From: Nitrosovibrio tenuis | GTDB lineage: Bacteria > Pseudomonadota > Gammaproteobacteria > Burkholderiales > Nitrosomonadaceae | Length of the DNA stretch: 64,000 bases | Direction: 5' to 3' | Assembly (NCBI RefSeq): GCF_900109785.1 | Contig: NZ_FOBH01000002.1 | Span: 186,001-250,000, forward strand | Shown here: positions 28,554 to 38,055 of the stretch, in pieces | Position numbering within the stretch: position 1 is the first letter of the stretch | Layout of the letters: each line of letters begins with the position of its first letter | The notes under the pieces: model-generated | Database searches by the model: none | What the model was told of the DNA's origin: nothing | What the model saw: only the letters and a program-made list of their open reading frames with translations | Program-made: the position numbers and the translations under genes

Positions 28554-28847
28554 ATGCCCTCAGCAAAAGGCGGCGGCCACGATACCAGCAAACGCGGTTT
28601 TGCGTCCATGGATGAAGCTAAGCAACGCGAAATTGCAAGCAAAGGTGGCAAAGCGGCTCACGAAAAAGGTACCGCACATGAGTTTGATTCTGAAGAGGCT
28701 CGCGAAGCCGGCCGGAAAGGCGGTGAAGCCTCTCATGGCGGACACGGAAGAAGCAGCTCCAGCAGCCGTTCTTCATCTTCTTCATCCAGGGGCGGTTCGT
28801 CTGCCCAGCATGCGAAGGCCGGCAGCCAAAGCCATAAAAATGGCTAG
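28554..28847 (+). CDS. KGG-repeat stress-induced protein 1
   Basis: 97 residues from ATG 28554, which has CCAGGAGATAAAT directly upstream. An in-frame start at 28365 is rejected because it adds a non-homologous stretch. It has the general stress protein pattern RGFASMDEAKQREIASKGGKAA, then HEKGTAHEFDSEEAREAGRK and GGEASHGG, like E. coli YciG and B. subtilis GsiB-type proteins. The tail is Ser/Gly-rich and ends QHAKAGSQSHKNG. Such proteins are hydrophilic, disordered and linked to desiccation or starvation survival. It is one of three in this cluster. Confidence 0.85.
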   Translation: MPSAKGGGHDTSKRGFASMDEAKQREIASKGGKAAHEKGTAHEFDSEEAREAGRKGGEASHGGHGRSSSSSRSSSSSSRGGSSAQHAKAGSQSHKNG

Positions 28848-28883
28848 TAGCCATTGGTGGCCCGTGACTGATTAGTAGATTGA

Positions 28884-28915
28884 AGAAAAAAGGTGGGTTT
28901 TCTCACCTTTTTTCT
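28884..28915 (+). terminator. Intrinsic terminator after KGG gene 1
   Basis: A perfect 12-base inverted repeat AGAAAAAAGGTG / CACCTTTTTTCT with an 8-base loop, with a T-rich descending arm. It lies 37 bases after the KGG stop and ahead of the next gene. Confidence 0.8.
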
Positions 28916-28942
28916 TTCCAATCTTATCTTGAGGAGTTTTCC

Positions 28943-29326
28943 ATGAATCGCATTTTAATATTTAAAAACAAGGCCATCCTCTCCATAGCAGCCGCGGCGC
29001 TGGTTCTGGCAGGAGCAGGTACTGTGCATGCGCAGGGCAGTGCTTCGGATCAGGGAACGATGGGCGGGCAATCCGGATCATCTACGGGACAGTATGACAA
29101 GGGTTCGGGTTATCATAAAGATCAGGGATCCGAAAAGCGTCACGGCCAAGGACATCACAAGAAAGGCGCCCATTCTAAAAAAGACACCGATGTGGGCCGG
29201 CGGGGAGATGAGGGCTCTTCCCGGTATGGATCTGGCAGCTCAGGAGGGACCGGGGCGGGCGGTTCTCAGCCGGGAAGCGCCAGCGGCGGGGGGGCGCAAA
29301 CCGACCGGGACCCAGTATTAAAATAG
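28943..29326 (+). CDS. Secreted Gly/Ser/Gln-rich protein 1
   Basis: 127 residues from ATG 28943 (TTGAGGAG about 8 bases upstream). A Sec signal peptide runs to about residue 32 with cleavage after VHAQ. The mature part is low in hydrophobics, rich in Gly, Ser, Gln, Lys and His (GQGHHKKGAHSKKD, SGGTGAGG) and is expected to be disordered in the periplasm or outside the cell. It is similar in plan to the protein at 32108-32449. Function is unknown. Its position between KGG genes suggests a stress role. Confidence 0.7.
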   Translation: MNRILIFKNKAILSIAAAALVLAGAGTVHAQGSASDQGTMGGQSGSSTGQYDKGSGYHKDQGSEKRHGQGHHKKGAHSKKDTDVGRRGDEGSSRYGSGSSGGTGAGGSQPGSASGGGAQTDRDPVLK

Positions 29327-29449
29327 GTAGTAGGTGGTACTAGCGAGTACTAATGATTGAATTCGAATTCGCTGCGACCGATGTGACCAAATCGATAAGG
29401 TTGCCTGCCTGAGCCTGATAAGGCTGAAAAACACGAGAGACAGGCATAT

Positions 29450-29484
29450 AAACGGGGAAGAGGCTGAAACCTCTCCCCCGTTTC
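29450..29484. terminator. Bidirectional terminator
   Basis: An inverted repeat AAACGGGG(A)AGAGG ... CCTCTCCCCCGTTT with a CTGAAA loop lies between two convergent genes. The flanking A and T runs suit termination on both strands. Confidence 0.75.
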
Positions 29485-29501
29485 TTTAGTGCTGGTTATT
29501 C

Positions 29502-30056
29502 CTAGTCGTTTTTATGGCTTTGGCTGCCAGCTTTGGCGTGCTGCTCGGATGAGCCGCCGCGAGTGGAACGCGACTCGTCGTCCCGATCCTTATCGCCTTT
29601 ATGACTTTGGCTACCGGCCTTGGCATGCTGTTCCGACGTGCCGCCATGGCTGTGTTCGCCGCCTTTCCGGCCAATATCCGACATGTGCTCCCGATCATGG
29701 CTGACCGATTCGCCGCCTTTTCGTCCGATTTCAGACATGTGTTCCCGGTCCTGGCTGACGGACTCACCGCCCTTGCGGCCGATCTCCGCCATATGCCCTT
29801 TATCCTGGCTGACCGTTTCACCGCCCTTGCGGCCGATTTCCGCCATGTGTTCTCTATCCTGGCTGACTGCTTCGCCGCCTTTATGGCCGGCCTCGCGCGC
29901 TTCCTCGGAATTGAACTCGTGTGCGGTCCCTTTCTCATGAGCGGCATGGCCGCCCTTGCTGGCTATCTCGCGCTGCTTATCCTCATCCATCGATGCAAAA
30001 CCACGCTTGCTTCCACCGCTCTTGTCGTCGTTGTCCTTTCTGTTATCTGAACTCAT
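29502..30056 (-). CDS. KGG-repeat stress-induced protein 2
   Basis: 184 residues from ATG 30056, with TTGGAG 9 bases upstream. A TTG four codons earlier is less likely. It begins with the KGG module RGFASMDEDKQREIASKGGH and AAHEKGTAHEFNSEEAREAG. It continues with five tandem units of about 18 residues of the type KGGE(A/T/S)VSQDREHM(A/S)EIGR. The C-terminus has two SEQHAKAGSQSHK segments. It is highly hydrophilic and probably disordered, and is likely a desiccation or general stress protein. It is convergent with the secreted Gly/Ser-rich gene. Confidence 0.85.
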   Translation of the reverse strand: MSSDNRKDNDDKSGGSKRGFASMDEDKQREIASKGGHAAHEKGTAHEFNSEEAREAGHKGGEAVSQDREHMAEIGRKGGETVSQDKGHMAEIGRKGGESVSQDREHMSEIGRKGGESVSHDREHMSDIGRKGGEHSHGGTSEQHAKAGSQSHKGDKDRDDESRSTRGGSSEQHAKAGSQSHKND

Positions 30057-30235
30057 GTTAATCTCCAAGTGTGCTGGTTATGGAACATCCCCAGCTGAGT
30101 TGAAATTACTATGGCTCTATCGGCTGGGACCCTAGCATTATTAGATTTGTTAATTCTTATAACATCCAGGAGTAGTTACATCCGTGCGCCAACGTACATT
30201 GATTGCCTCTGGTTGAAATGGTCAGGCTTTTCAGA

Positions 30236-30766
30236 TTACTCATTTTTGGTTTCCATCAACTCCTCTTTGCGTTCCGCTATTTCAGAGCCGATTTCCTCAA
30301 GATCCATCCTGGATTTCTGCACCTTCGGGAACATCTTGCTCTCCTCTTCTTCCACATGATGGTTGACGTACTCGCCCAGCACCGTTACCACAGCGTCATA
30401 CATGGGATCGGAAACCTTCATGGATTGGATCTCCGATATCAGATCCTTGGCGGACGAGTGCTCAACTAATGCCTCGTTCAGCAGGCTGTCATCCTTTATT
30501 GCCTCGCGCGCAGCGGGATAAAATATTTCTTCCTCCAGTTGCGCATGAATAGTCAATTCCTCGCAGATCTGTTGCGCCAGCTCTTGCTTTCCTTCATCGT
30601 CGTTCTTCTTGCATAGCTTTTCATATTCCTTGAACATTTTCTTTACCTTATTATGGTCTTCGGTTAACAGCTTGATCGCATCTTTTTGCGTCTTGCTTGC
30701 CGTTTTGCCAGTTGAAGGTCGTCGGGTTGTGGTCCTGTTTGTGGTGGCGCTTGGGGATGTTGGCAT
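30236..30766 (-). CDS. Hemerythrin HHE-domain protein
   Basis: 176 residues from ATG 30766, which has CTGGAGG about 5 bases upstream. Further upstream in-frame starts extend into non-coding-looking sequence. After a Thr/Ser-rich basic tail it has the four-helix hemerythrin pattern: LLTEDHNKVKKMFKEYE, LTIHAQLEEEIFYPAARE, LVEHSSAKDLI and YVNHHVEEEESKMFPKV, supplying His and Glu ligands for a di-iron site. Such cytosolic proteins bind oxygen, NO or iron. Placement among KGG genes suggests oxidative or nitrosative stress protection. Confidence 0.88.
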   Translation of the reverse strand: MPTSPSATTNRTTTRRPSTGKTASKTQKDAIKLLTEDHNKVKKMFKEYEKLCKKNDDEGKQELAQQICEELTIHAQLEEEIFYPAAREAIKDDSLLNEALVEHSSAKDLISEIQSMKVSDPMYDAVVTVLGEYVNHHVEEEESKMFPKVQKSRMDLEEIGSEIAERKEELMETKNE

Positions 30767-31145
30767 GATACCTCCAGATGGGAATGATGAATTGGAAAGA
30801 GTTTGATGTCGATTGGATATATCTGTCTGGTATGAGCGGCAAGTTATTCTTTGCGGCTTATCTGCAATTCCAGCGAGGCTAAAACTAACCTTTGATGCGT
30901 TGAAGTTCTGTTCGGTAAGCCACACTTGTCTCCAACAGTGTCGCCAATTCTGGATTTATTACCTTTGCATATGACGGATGACGCCTCGTTATGTCTCCTT
31001 CCGAACAGATACAACCTCTTTTGCTGAGTACGATACGGGTATCTCTACTATTTATTGTTAGAGATAAGGATCCCACAGGCAAGGAGGCAAAGATGGAATC
31101 TTGTCCCGCGAGGATAATGATTGACATTCGAGATCAGGAGATTCG
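30767..31145. other. Divergent intergenic region
   Basis: About 380 bases between the hemerythrin gene and KGG gene 3, which are divergently transcribed. No further gene is supported. CAGGAG lies about 8 bases before the ATG pair at 31146/31149. Confidence 0.35.
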
Positions 31146-31625
31146 ATGATGGCTTCAGGTAGAGATAGCGATAGACAAGGCAGCGAAAAGGAAGATAAAA
31201 GCGGCAGAGCCGGCGAACAGGGAACCAGCAAACGCGGTTTTGCTTCCATGGATGAGGATAAGCAGCGCGAGATAGCAAGCAAAGGCGGTAAGGCCGCCCA
31301 TGAGAAGGGCACAGCTCATGAGTTTGATTCGGAAGAGGCGCGCGAGGCGGGCAAGGCCGCTCATGAAAAGGGTACAGCGCATGAGTTTTCGTCCGATGAG
31401 GCCCGCGAAGCTGGGCGTAAGGGCGGACATGCGGCACATGAGAAGGGAACCGCGCACGAGTTCAGTTCCGAGGAGGCTCGTGAAGCCGGCCGTAAAGGTG
31501 GGGAATCTTCCCATGGGGGACAGGGACGAGGCGGGTCCCACCGAAGTGACTCTTCGTCTTCAACCCGCGGTGGAACTTCCGAGCAGCACGCCAAGGCCGG
31601 CAGTCAAAGCCATAAAAACAAATAG
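31146..31625 (+). CDS. KGG-repeat stress-induced protein 3
   Basis: 159 residues. A charged N-terminus is followed by RGFASMDEDKQREIASKGGK and then three near-identical units AAHEKGTAHEF(D/S)S(E/D)EAREAG, two of them with a following RKGG. The tail ends TSEQHAKAGSQSHKNK, as in the other two KGG proteins. The internal unit duplications show how the family grows. Probably a disordered protectant in the cytosol. Confidence 0.87.
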   Translation: MMASGRDSDRQGSEKEDKSGRAGEQGTSKRGFASMDEDKQREIASKGGKAAHEKGTAHEFDSEEAREAGKAAHEKGTAHEFSSDEAREAGRKGGHAAHEKGTAHEFSSEEAREAGRKGGESSHGGQGRGGSHRSDSSSSTRGGTSEQHAKAGSQSHKNK

Positions 31626-32107
31626 CAACCCTATTGGCGGGTGGGTTCACTGCCCGCCATTATTTCGTCCGGAATTGGCGCAGGCTCATCCCATGAAGCC
31701 ACGGCACGAAGGAGCAACCGGAAGCAAATACTTCCTGTCATTACCGGCCGTTTCGAAACCAGGCGAGGAAACGAGGGCGGAAATGAGGAATGTAGGGACT
31801 CTGGTTTAATCACTTTTGTTGGCACCGCAACGATCATCATTCACTATGCGCGATTGACCATTCTTATGGACCGCAATATCTCCTATCATTACTACGGAAG
31901 AGTCGGCGGGGATGCTGAAAGGTTGGCGTCCGCGAAGCTTCTGCGTATCGCTGGCTGCGCAGTTTCCATATTCCGGTTTGAGTTTTATTCCATATGCATA
32001 GCAATCGAGGCGATGCAGACTTCGTACGGAAGCGTACGGAAGGATTCCGCCATCTGTTTAGTATGGCAATGCAGCAATTTTGCTGAATGACAGATATGGA
32101 GGACATC
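31626..32107. other. Intergenic, no gene supported
   Basis: About 480 bases. A long frame at 31641-32090 crosses it but has no recognisable features and no ribosome site. Promoter of the next gene is likely here. TATGGAGG lies just before its ATG. Confidence 0.35.
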
Positions 32108-32449
32108 ATGGAAAATATTTTCACCCTCAAAAATACGGTCCGGTCCGCGTTATTCGCGAGTATTCTCGTTTTAGGTGCTGCCGGCACGGCTCGCGCCGCG
32201 GGCGCCGGAGACCAGGTAGGAGAGCATGGGGATATGTCCGGGCAGGGCGGCCCGGTATCCAAGCAGCGCGGCTCTCAGGCTGGCTCTCAGGCCGGTTCGC
32301 AGAGCGGTTCCATGGGAGATCAGCCCAAACCCGGGCAAAGAGATTCCTCTTCAGGCCAAGGCAGCGATCGGCCAAGACCGGATCGCTCCGCACCACGAGA
32401 CTCCTCCTCGGGCCAAAGTGGCTCGGGGGGGCAGTCTGGCGGTTATTGA
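32108..32449 (+). CDS. Secreted Gly/Ser/Gln-rich protein 2
   Basis: 113 residues from ATG 32108 with GGAGG about 6 bases upstream. A signal peptide ends around ARAAG (residue 31). The mature part is Gly/Ser/Gln/Asp-rich with short repeats (GSQAGSQAGSQSGS and two DSSSGQ segments) and almost no hydrophobic residues. It is similar in layout to the protein at 28943-29326. Likely an exported disordered protein of the stress cluster. Confidence 0.68.
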   Translation: MENIFTLKNTVRSALFASILVLGAAGTARAAGAGDQVGEHGDMSGQGGPVSKQRGSQAGSQAGSQSGSMGDQPKPGQRDSSSGQGSDRPRPDRSAPRDSSSGQSGSGGQSGGY

Positions 32450-33008
32450 CGCGGTTTGAACATGGGTGGCGGCGGTCCGTAAAGCGTGTACGTATCGTTG
32501 CTGTGCAGGTCGGGCGACCGGACCATGATGCCACTCATCCGGGCGCCTGAATTTTCTGCATATCTTTTTTCCTGCACATTTCCGACACATTTTCTCCTAC
32601 AGTTCACCTTTCGAAAATTCCACCGATTCGGCGGGTTGCCCGCCTACCCAGCCTTTGCCTTTATCACGCGTCCTTGCATTTATCGTCGTCCGAATGGGCG
32701 TTCAGGTGGGTCCAGGCGTCAGATCACGTGAACGCTTGTTCATCATTGCGTTGAACATATGCCGATAAATACCGTCTAATCTATTGATGAAGATCGGTAA
32801 TTCTTCCATACAATTTCAATAGGCCTGTGCCGAGCCCGGCTGCCGGGTGAAGTGCTGGCTCCAATCCTGAGCGATACGGGCCGTCCTCATCAGTTCCGGA
32901 CTGACGTATCGATGACTTTTGATCGCAGCTGACCGTATCTTTTCTCCCGGTCTTCAGTCAGGAAGGTTGCGTACAGGCTGACTCGAATGAATTCCTGCCG
33001 AGCCTTGC
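32450..33008. other. Intergenic, no gene supported
   Basis: About 560 bases with only short, feature-free frames. No repeat or RNA gene was recognised. Confidence 0.35.
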
Positions 33009-35306
33009 GTGGAATACCGTATTTCCGATATTCAACAATTACTATTCAGGCAAATTACAATGGACGGGAAAAAAGGCCAGAGCTTCGGTGATGACCTGAT
33101 GCTCTGGGGTGGTCTCGAATGTACGATCAATCGTGTAGGAGATGAATATTTCAGCCAGTTGGATCGCAATGGCCACGGTGTAAGGTTGTGCGACCTTGAC
33201 AGGTTTGCGTATCTGGGCATCCGCGCCATCCGTTATCCGGTGCTGTGGGAATACATTGCCCCCAATGGGCTCGCTGTAGCCAACTGGTCGTGGCCGGATG
33301 CACGCCTGCCCGCGTTGAAAGAACGCGGCGTAATGCCGATTGTAGGGTTGGTGCACCACGGCAGCGGGCCGGCAAATACGAGTTTGGTCGACCCGAGTTT
33401 TGCGGACCGGCTCGCTGAATTTGCGGGTGCCGTGGCTCACCGGTACCCTTGGGTGGAATATTACACGCCGGTGAACGAGCCACTGACCACCGCCCGATTC
33501 AGCGGCCTGTACGGATTCTGGTATCCCCACGGACGTGATGATCGAATTTTTATTCAGGCATTGCTGAACCAATGCCGTGCTGTGGTTCTCTCGATGCGGG
33601 CTATCCGCCGGGTGAACTCCCGTGCCAAGCTTGTCCAGACAGATGATCTGGGTAAATTCTACAGTACTCCGCAATTGTCCGAGCTTGCCGATTTTTACAA
33701 TATCCGTCGCTGGCTAAGCTGGGATTTGCTATGCGGAAAAGTTGGGCGGGAACATCCGCTCTGGGAATACCTCATCAGTATGGGGATCGATCCATCGCAA
33801 CTTCTATGGTTCGAGGAGAACGCTTGCAAGCCGGATATTATCGGGGTCAATTACTACATTACCAGCGAGCGATGGCTGGATCACCGTACCGAACGCTATG
33901 CTGGCTGGCCGGTTTCAAATTATCGCGATCATCGTTACATCGATACCGAGCCGGTACGCGTGCTTGCCACCCCCACTCCCGGGATTGGACCTTTGCTTGA
34001 GGAAGCCTGGGAACGATATCAGCTGCCATTGGCTGTTACAGAGGCGCATATGAACGGGAGCCGCGAAGATCAGATGCGGTGGCTTGTCGAGATCTGGCAG
34101 GCGGCCAAAAATGCAAAGCAGCAAGGTGTTGATATACGCGCGGTTACAGTATGGGCGCTTTTAGGGTCATACGACTGGAACTGTCTTGTTACGGCTTGCA
34201 AGGGATATTACGAGCCTGGTCCATTTGATGTCCGCTCAGGCACGCCGCGCGCCACGGCTCTGGCGGCTCTCATGCGGGATCTGACCGCAGGGCGGCCCCT
34301 TTCTCATCCGGCATTGGGAGGGCAGGGCTGGTGGCGCCGCGCAGGCCGGACCAACGTGCAGCCGGTCGCGACACGTGCAGCCATTGCTTCGCTTCATCCA
34401 GAGCATCGGTCGGAGGGCAAAATGGCCCAGCCGATTCTCATCACAGGAGCCGCAGGCACGCTGGGCAGGGCGTTCGCAAAAATCTGCAGGGGCCGAGATC
34501 TGACCTGCGTGGTGCTGGACCGGCAGGAGATGGATATCGCGCTCCCTGCATCGGTCGAGTCTGCCGTTTCCCGGTATCGGCCGTGGGCGATCGTCAATGC
34601 AAGCGGTTATGTCAACGTCGACAATGCGGAACACGAAGTGGACCGCTGCTTTCGCGAAAATGTGATTGGGCCTTCTGTCCTGGCGGCGATATGCGCCGAG
34701 CACGGGATCCAGTTGCTGACTTTTTCCAGCGATCTCGTATTCGATGGCAAACAGCAATCGCCTTATCTGGAAAGCCATCCGGTTGCGCCATTGAACAGCT
34801 ATGGCAGGAGCAAAGCAGAAGCGGAGCGAAAGGTTCTTGAACTGTTTCCGCAAGCCCTGGTGGTGCGCACCAGCGCATTCTTCGGGCCGTGGGACCTCCA
34901 TAATTTCGTTACCCTTGCGTTGAAGTCCTTGATTGAAGGTATCATATTTACCGCCTCGAAAGACGTTACCGTCACGCCCACCTACGTGCCGGATCTGGTG
35001 AACGCAAGCCTCGACCTGCTGGTCGACAAGGAAGCCGGTATCTGGCACCTGACAAATGCCCAGTCGATCACGTGGGCGGATTTCGCCCTTCGGGCTGCCG
35101 AAAAGGCGGGTGTGGACGCCAGCATGCTTGATGCCCGGCCCAGCGATGAGCTTGGCTACGTTGCCAGACGCCCCGTATACAGCGCCATGTCCAGCGAACG
35201 GGGTCTTCTTTTACCCACGCTGGACGACGCGCTAGATCGTTACATCCAATCGCAGGGGCAGGGCATGATGTCAGGATATTCAGGAAGAAAATCCGGGACG
35301 AGCTGA
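33009..35306 (+). CDS. Fusion: GH1-like glycosidase + RmlD-like sugar nucleotide reductase
   Basis: A 765-residue two-domain protein. Residues about 25-440 are a family 1 glycoside hydrolase-like TIM barrel: acid/base Glu157 in YTPVNEP and candidate nucleophile Glu345 in LAVTEAH, with IRYPVLWEY and GVNYYIT as further family marks. Residues about 472-750 form an extended SDR of the RmlD type (dTDP-4-dehydrorhamnose reductase-like) with TGAAGTLG at 479-486, SSDLVFDG, and Y598xxxK602 in NSYGRSK. The start is uncertain (GTG 33009 or ATG 33060). It is followed by a glycosyltransferase on the opposite strand, suggesting a role in polysaccharide or glycolipid assembly. Which activity is real cannot be told. 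Confidence 0.88.
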   Translation: MEYRISDIQQLLFRQITMDGKKGQSFGDDLMLWGGLECTINRVGDEYFSQLDRNGHGVRLCDLDRFAYLGIRAIRYPVLWEYIAPNGLAVANWSWPDARLPALKERGVMPIVGLVHHGSGPANTSLVDPSFADRLAEFAGAVAHRYPWVEYYTPVNEPLTTARFSGLYGFWYPHGRDDRIFIQALLNQCRAVVLSMRAIRRVNSRAKLVQTDDLGKFYSTPQLSELADFYNIRRWLSWDLLCGKVGREHPLWEYLISMGIDPSQLLWFEENACKPDIIGVNYYITSERWLDHRTERYAGWPVSNYRDHRYIDTEPVRVLATPTPGIGPLLEEAWERYQLPLAVTEAHMNGSREDQMRWLVEIWQAAKNAKQQGVDIRAVTVWALLGSYDWNCLVTACKGYYEPGPFDVRSGTPRATALAALMRDLTAGRPLSHPALGGQGWWRRAGRTNVQPVATRAAIASLHPEHRSEGKMAQPILITGAAGTLGRAFAKICRGRDLTCVVLDRQEMDIALPASVESAVSRYRPWAIVNASGYVNVDNAEHEVDRCFRENVIGPSVLAAICAEHGIQLLTFSSDLVFDGKQQSPYLESHPVAPLNSYGRSKAEAERKVLELFPQALVVRTSAFFGPWDLHNFVTLALKSLIEGIIFTASKDVTVTPTYVPDLVNASLDLLVDKEAGIWHLTNAQSITWADFALRAAEKAGVDASMLDARPSDELGYVARRPVYSAMSSERGLLLPTLDDALDRYIQSQGQGMMSGYSGRKSGTS

Positions 35307-36085
35307 GATAGAGCAACAAAATCGCAAACCCGGCCTGAGTGCCCGCTCGGCTCGGCCATGTGGACGGTTCTCTGCCGCTCCAGCTTCCTCGGAATTTCTT
35401 GCTCAAGGTTACTGTCTTTATTTCTCCTCAAAACGATCCCCGCGGCGTAATGCTCAAGCTTTTCGCATACTGTGTGTGCTCCCGAACGGAGGTGCGACCG
35501 GTTTAGCAATATTCAGTTTTAATGCAGACTTTTTTTCCCGTGCATGAGTAATAATTGCTTCAGCATTAACCGTGCCAATTCAAAGCGAGCATTATTGTTT
35601 TTTAGCCGGAATTCAATCCCTTGGATTAAACTTTTGACATGGGTTTGAAAGACTCCATCGTTATCTCGTCGCTATTTATTTCTTCACGAGCGAACAGGAG
35701 GAAAAAATGAAACGCATATCCATCGGAAAGGATAGGGGTTGCGCGACGCAGGTATTGACTCATACTCGCCCAAGTCACATAGGGATAAGATGTATAAATA
35801 CCCTTGCCATAGATCCATGGCTCACGATTTTACCAGTGGACATTTTTACCCAGGAGCTTCAAGTAAAGTTCCTGAGGTCGTGATCACATTGTAAAACATG
35901 ATGTGCCCTTAAGATCGAACGTAAAACCGCTTTCCGGAATAGCGCGATACCACCCGCCGATCATAGTCGTTCCTGTCCGGTGAAGTGTACTCGCGAAGGT
36001 GATACTGGGCTCAGTTCGGTCGGCCCCGCGCTTATAATGATGCAGTCACAGCTCGGTACCGGCTCGCTTCCTTTGTCCGGATGAG
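35307..36085. other. Intergenic, one small open frame
   Basis: About 780 bases between convergent genes. Apart from the 58-codon frame at 35707-35883, nothing convincing is seen. A TTGACA sits at about 35634, but no good -10 box follows. Confidence 0.35.
35707..35883 (+). CDS. Possible 58-residue protein
   Basis: ATG 35707 is preceded by an ideal AGGAGGAAAAA ribosome site, and the frame runs 58 codons to TGA at 35881. The product begins MKRISIGKDRG and is mildly basic with a hydrophobic C-terminal half (LAIDPWLTILPVDIF). No family is recognised. The strong ribosome site is the only support, and it may be a decayed gene start. Confidence 0.3.
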   Translation: MKRISIGKDRGCATQVLTHTRPSHIGIRCINTLAIDPWLTILPVDIFTQELQVKFLRS

Positions 36086-37240
36086 CTATCTTGAGACTGA
36101 TCTGATGGCAGAGCCGGACAGAGATGATTGGGCGATTGAAAATTGCCTCGGAGGCAACATTGACAACAAACCGTGCATTTTGTCCGCCGTGTTCTCCCAG
36201 GACCCGGCAGATACTATACTTTCCGCCGCTTTGATCCTTTCCGCTTGTTGCCGTGGCGTCTCCATCAGAGACTTCTCGCATGCCAGAATAAATTCTTCCG
36301 GCGTGGAGGCGATGGAAACCGCACTTCCATAAAGTTCCACTACATCTGCGATATTGGTACTTACGATGGGTAGCTGCGCCGCCATATATTCCAGTGTCTT
36401 GGTTGGACTGATAAAACGCGTCGACTCGTTCAGCGCAAATGGAAGGAGACAGGCGTCCCAACCGGCCAGAATTTGCGGCAATTCTTCATAAGGACGCTGG
36501 CCCAGGTAATGAATATTTTGCCGTTGAGGCAATTCAGCTACGTCAATTTTTACGACCGGGCCCACCAGTATTATTTGCCATTCGGCGTGCGCGTCAGCAA
36601 GCTTAGCAATAAGTCCCAGGTCGAGCCGTTCATCGATTACACCGTAATATCCCAGTCGCGGCCGAGGCAGCATACTGTGCGTCGGATGGGTATTGGTGCG
36701 ATCCAAAGCCTGGGCAAAATGAGCAACGTCGACGCTGCTTGGGAAACAATGCACATTGGGATGCCGATCACGTTTTGCACGAAAAAGGCTGGGTCCGCCC
36801 GTGAACACGATGTCCGCTTTTTTGAATAACGCATTTTCACGTTGCAGCAGCTGCTTAGGTGAATTCTTGAAAGCGGCCAGTTCATCCATGCAATCATATA
36901 CGACAGAATTGGGATCCATTTCATCCAGCAGAGGCATCGCCATAGGGGTATAGAACCATGCTATATGGTCCTCGTGGTCTTTCGCGAGTTCCCGAACCAG
37001 CGGTTTCAAATACGATAACTGATCGTCATGAAAGCCTGCCGCTTTCACCGGCGTATGAGGCGTATATACCGTAACGTTTGGATGAGGTGTCGTAACAACC
37101 ATCAGATGCTCTTTTTCATGGAATACCGGCTCCTCAAAGAAAACGACGTCGTAATGCTTTGCCAGTCGCGAGAGCAAGTGTTGAGGGCGTTGGTATACAA
37201 AATTCCACCTGAGGTGGGACATTACAATGATGACTGACAT
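36086..37240 (-). CDS. Glycosyltransferase, GT-B fold
   Basis: A 384-residue glycosyltransferase with TTGGAGAT just before its ATG. It begins IIVMSHLRWNFVYQRPQHLL, a start typical of a group often found beside UDP-galactopyranose mutase genes. The C-terminal Rossmann half contains RLGYYGVIDERLD, IILVGPV, and the donor-binding stretch LLPFALNESTRFISPTKTLE followed by YMAAQLPIVST, the E..(A/G) pattern of the GT1/GT4 clan. No membrane anchor is seen. It probably transfers a sugar in exopolysaccharide or glycan synthesis. No mutase gene is present here. Confidence 0.83.
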   Translation of the reverse strand: MSVIIVMSHLRWNFVYQRPQHLLSRLAKHYDVVFFEEPVFHEKEHLMVVTTPHPNVTVYTPHTPVKAAGFHDDQLSYLKPLVRELAKDHEDHIAWFYTPMAMPLLDEMDPNSVVYDCMDELAAFKNSPKQLLQRENALFKKADIVFTGGPSLFRAKRDRHPNVHCFPSSVDVAHFAQALDRTNTHPTHSMLPRPRLGYYGVIDERLDLGLIAKLADAHAEWQIILVGPVVKIDVAELPQRQNIHYLGQRPYEELPQILAGWDACLLPFALNESTRFISPTKTLEYMAAQLPIVSTNIADVVELYGSAVSIASTPEEFILACEKSLMETPRQQAERIKAAESIVSAGSWENTADKMHGLLSMLPPRQFSIAQSSLSGSAIRSVSR

Positions 37241-38055
37241 GGCATCTCCAAAAATTTAAAACGGCGCAATATGAATTGACAGGTCAAATTAGCCGTATCA
37301 TCGTCATATGACGAAACTTTATGCACTTCAACTCATTTACGCTGACTGAGATCCATGATCGCTGCATGGCAAGCACTGGGCACGAAAGGCTGGCATCCGT
37401 GCGGACACTCGCGGAAGATCGCTCCTGCTCGTGCCTGCCTGGATGGAAAGATATTCCCAATGGCTGAAGGGTTCCGTTCGCTAGACCACATTTCCTTACA
37501 GCTCAGCATGATGGGCAATATGATGCGAAGGTGCTTAATCGCTATGTCAAAAGTACAAGGCCATCTCCATGAGTTAAACCAGATTGTGTCTGTACCTGCT
37601 CGGGAGAGCTCTGTAGTTCGGATGAAATCGTCCTTTATTCCGCGGTGTCCTTCCCAAATACGAGCATGTCTCTCACGGCTGCTTTCATGAATGGAAACAT
37701 CCGTTCAGGTTATCCAATCTATGATCTCCAGCAAGAAATAATCCTGAAAGGGCGTTCGAGTTTGTGCCGGCAATCTGTTCATGCGGAACCCAATAGATAG
37801 ATCACAATCGATCTAAAAAAGCGGCTGGGTTGCGACCGACGCGGTAGCTGGTACGCGGGTAGCGTCGATTCCAGGCTTTGGCCACTTTAAAAAATTTGGA
37901 TGACGATACAGCTGCATGACGATACAGCTGCATACGTGTCGATGTTGTTAGCTCATGGCACCTCATCCGGTTGTGCGCTATCGCACTGAATGGACCGCCA
38001 GGCTATAGCATGATCCAATCTGGCGCTTTTGCCGGAATTTACATGGAAACGATTT
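37241..38055. other. Intergenic with a 16-bp tandem duplication
   Basis: About 815 bases with no convincing gene. ATGACGATACAGCTGC occurs twice in direct tandem at 37900-37915 and 37916-37931. Confidence 0.4.
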
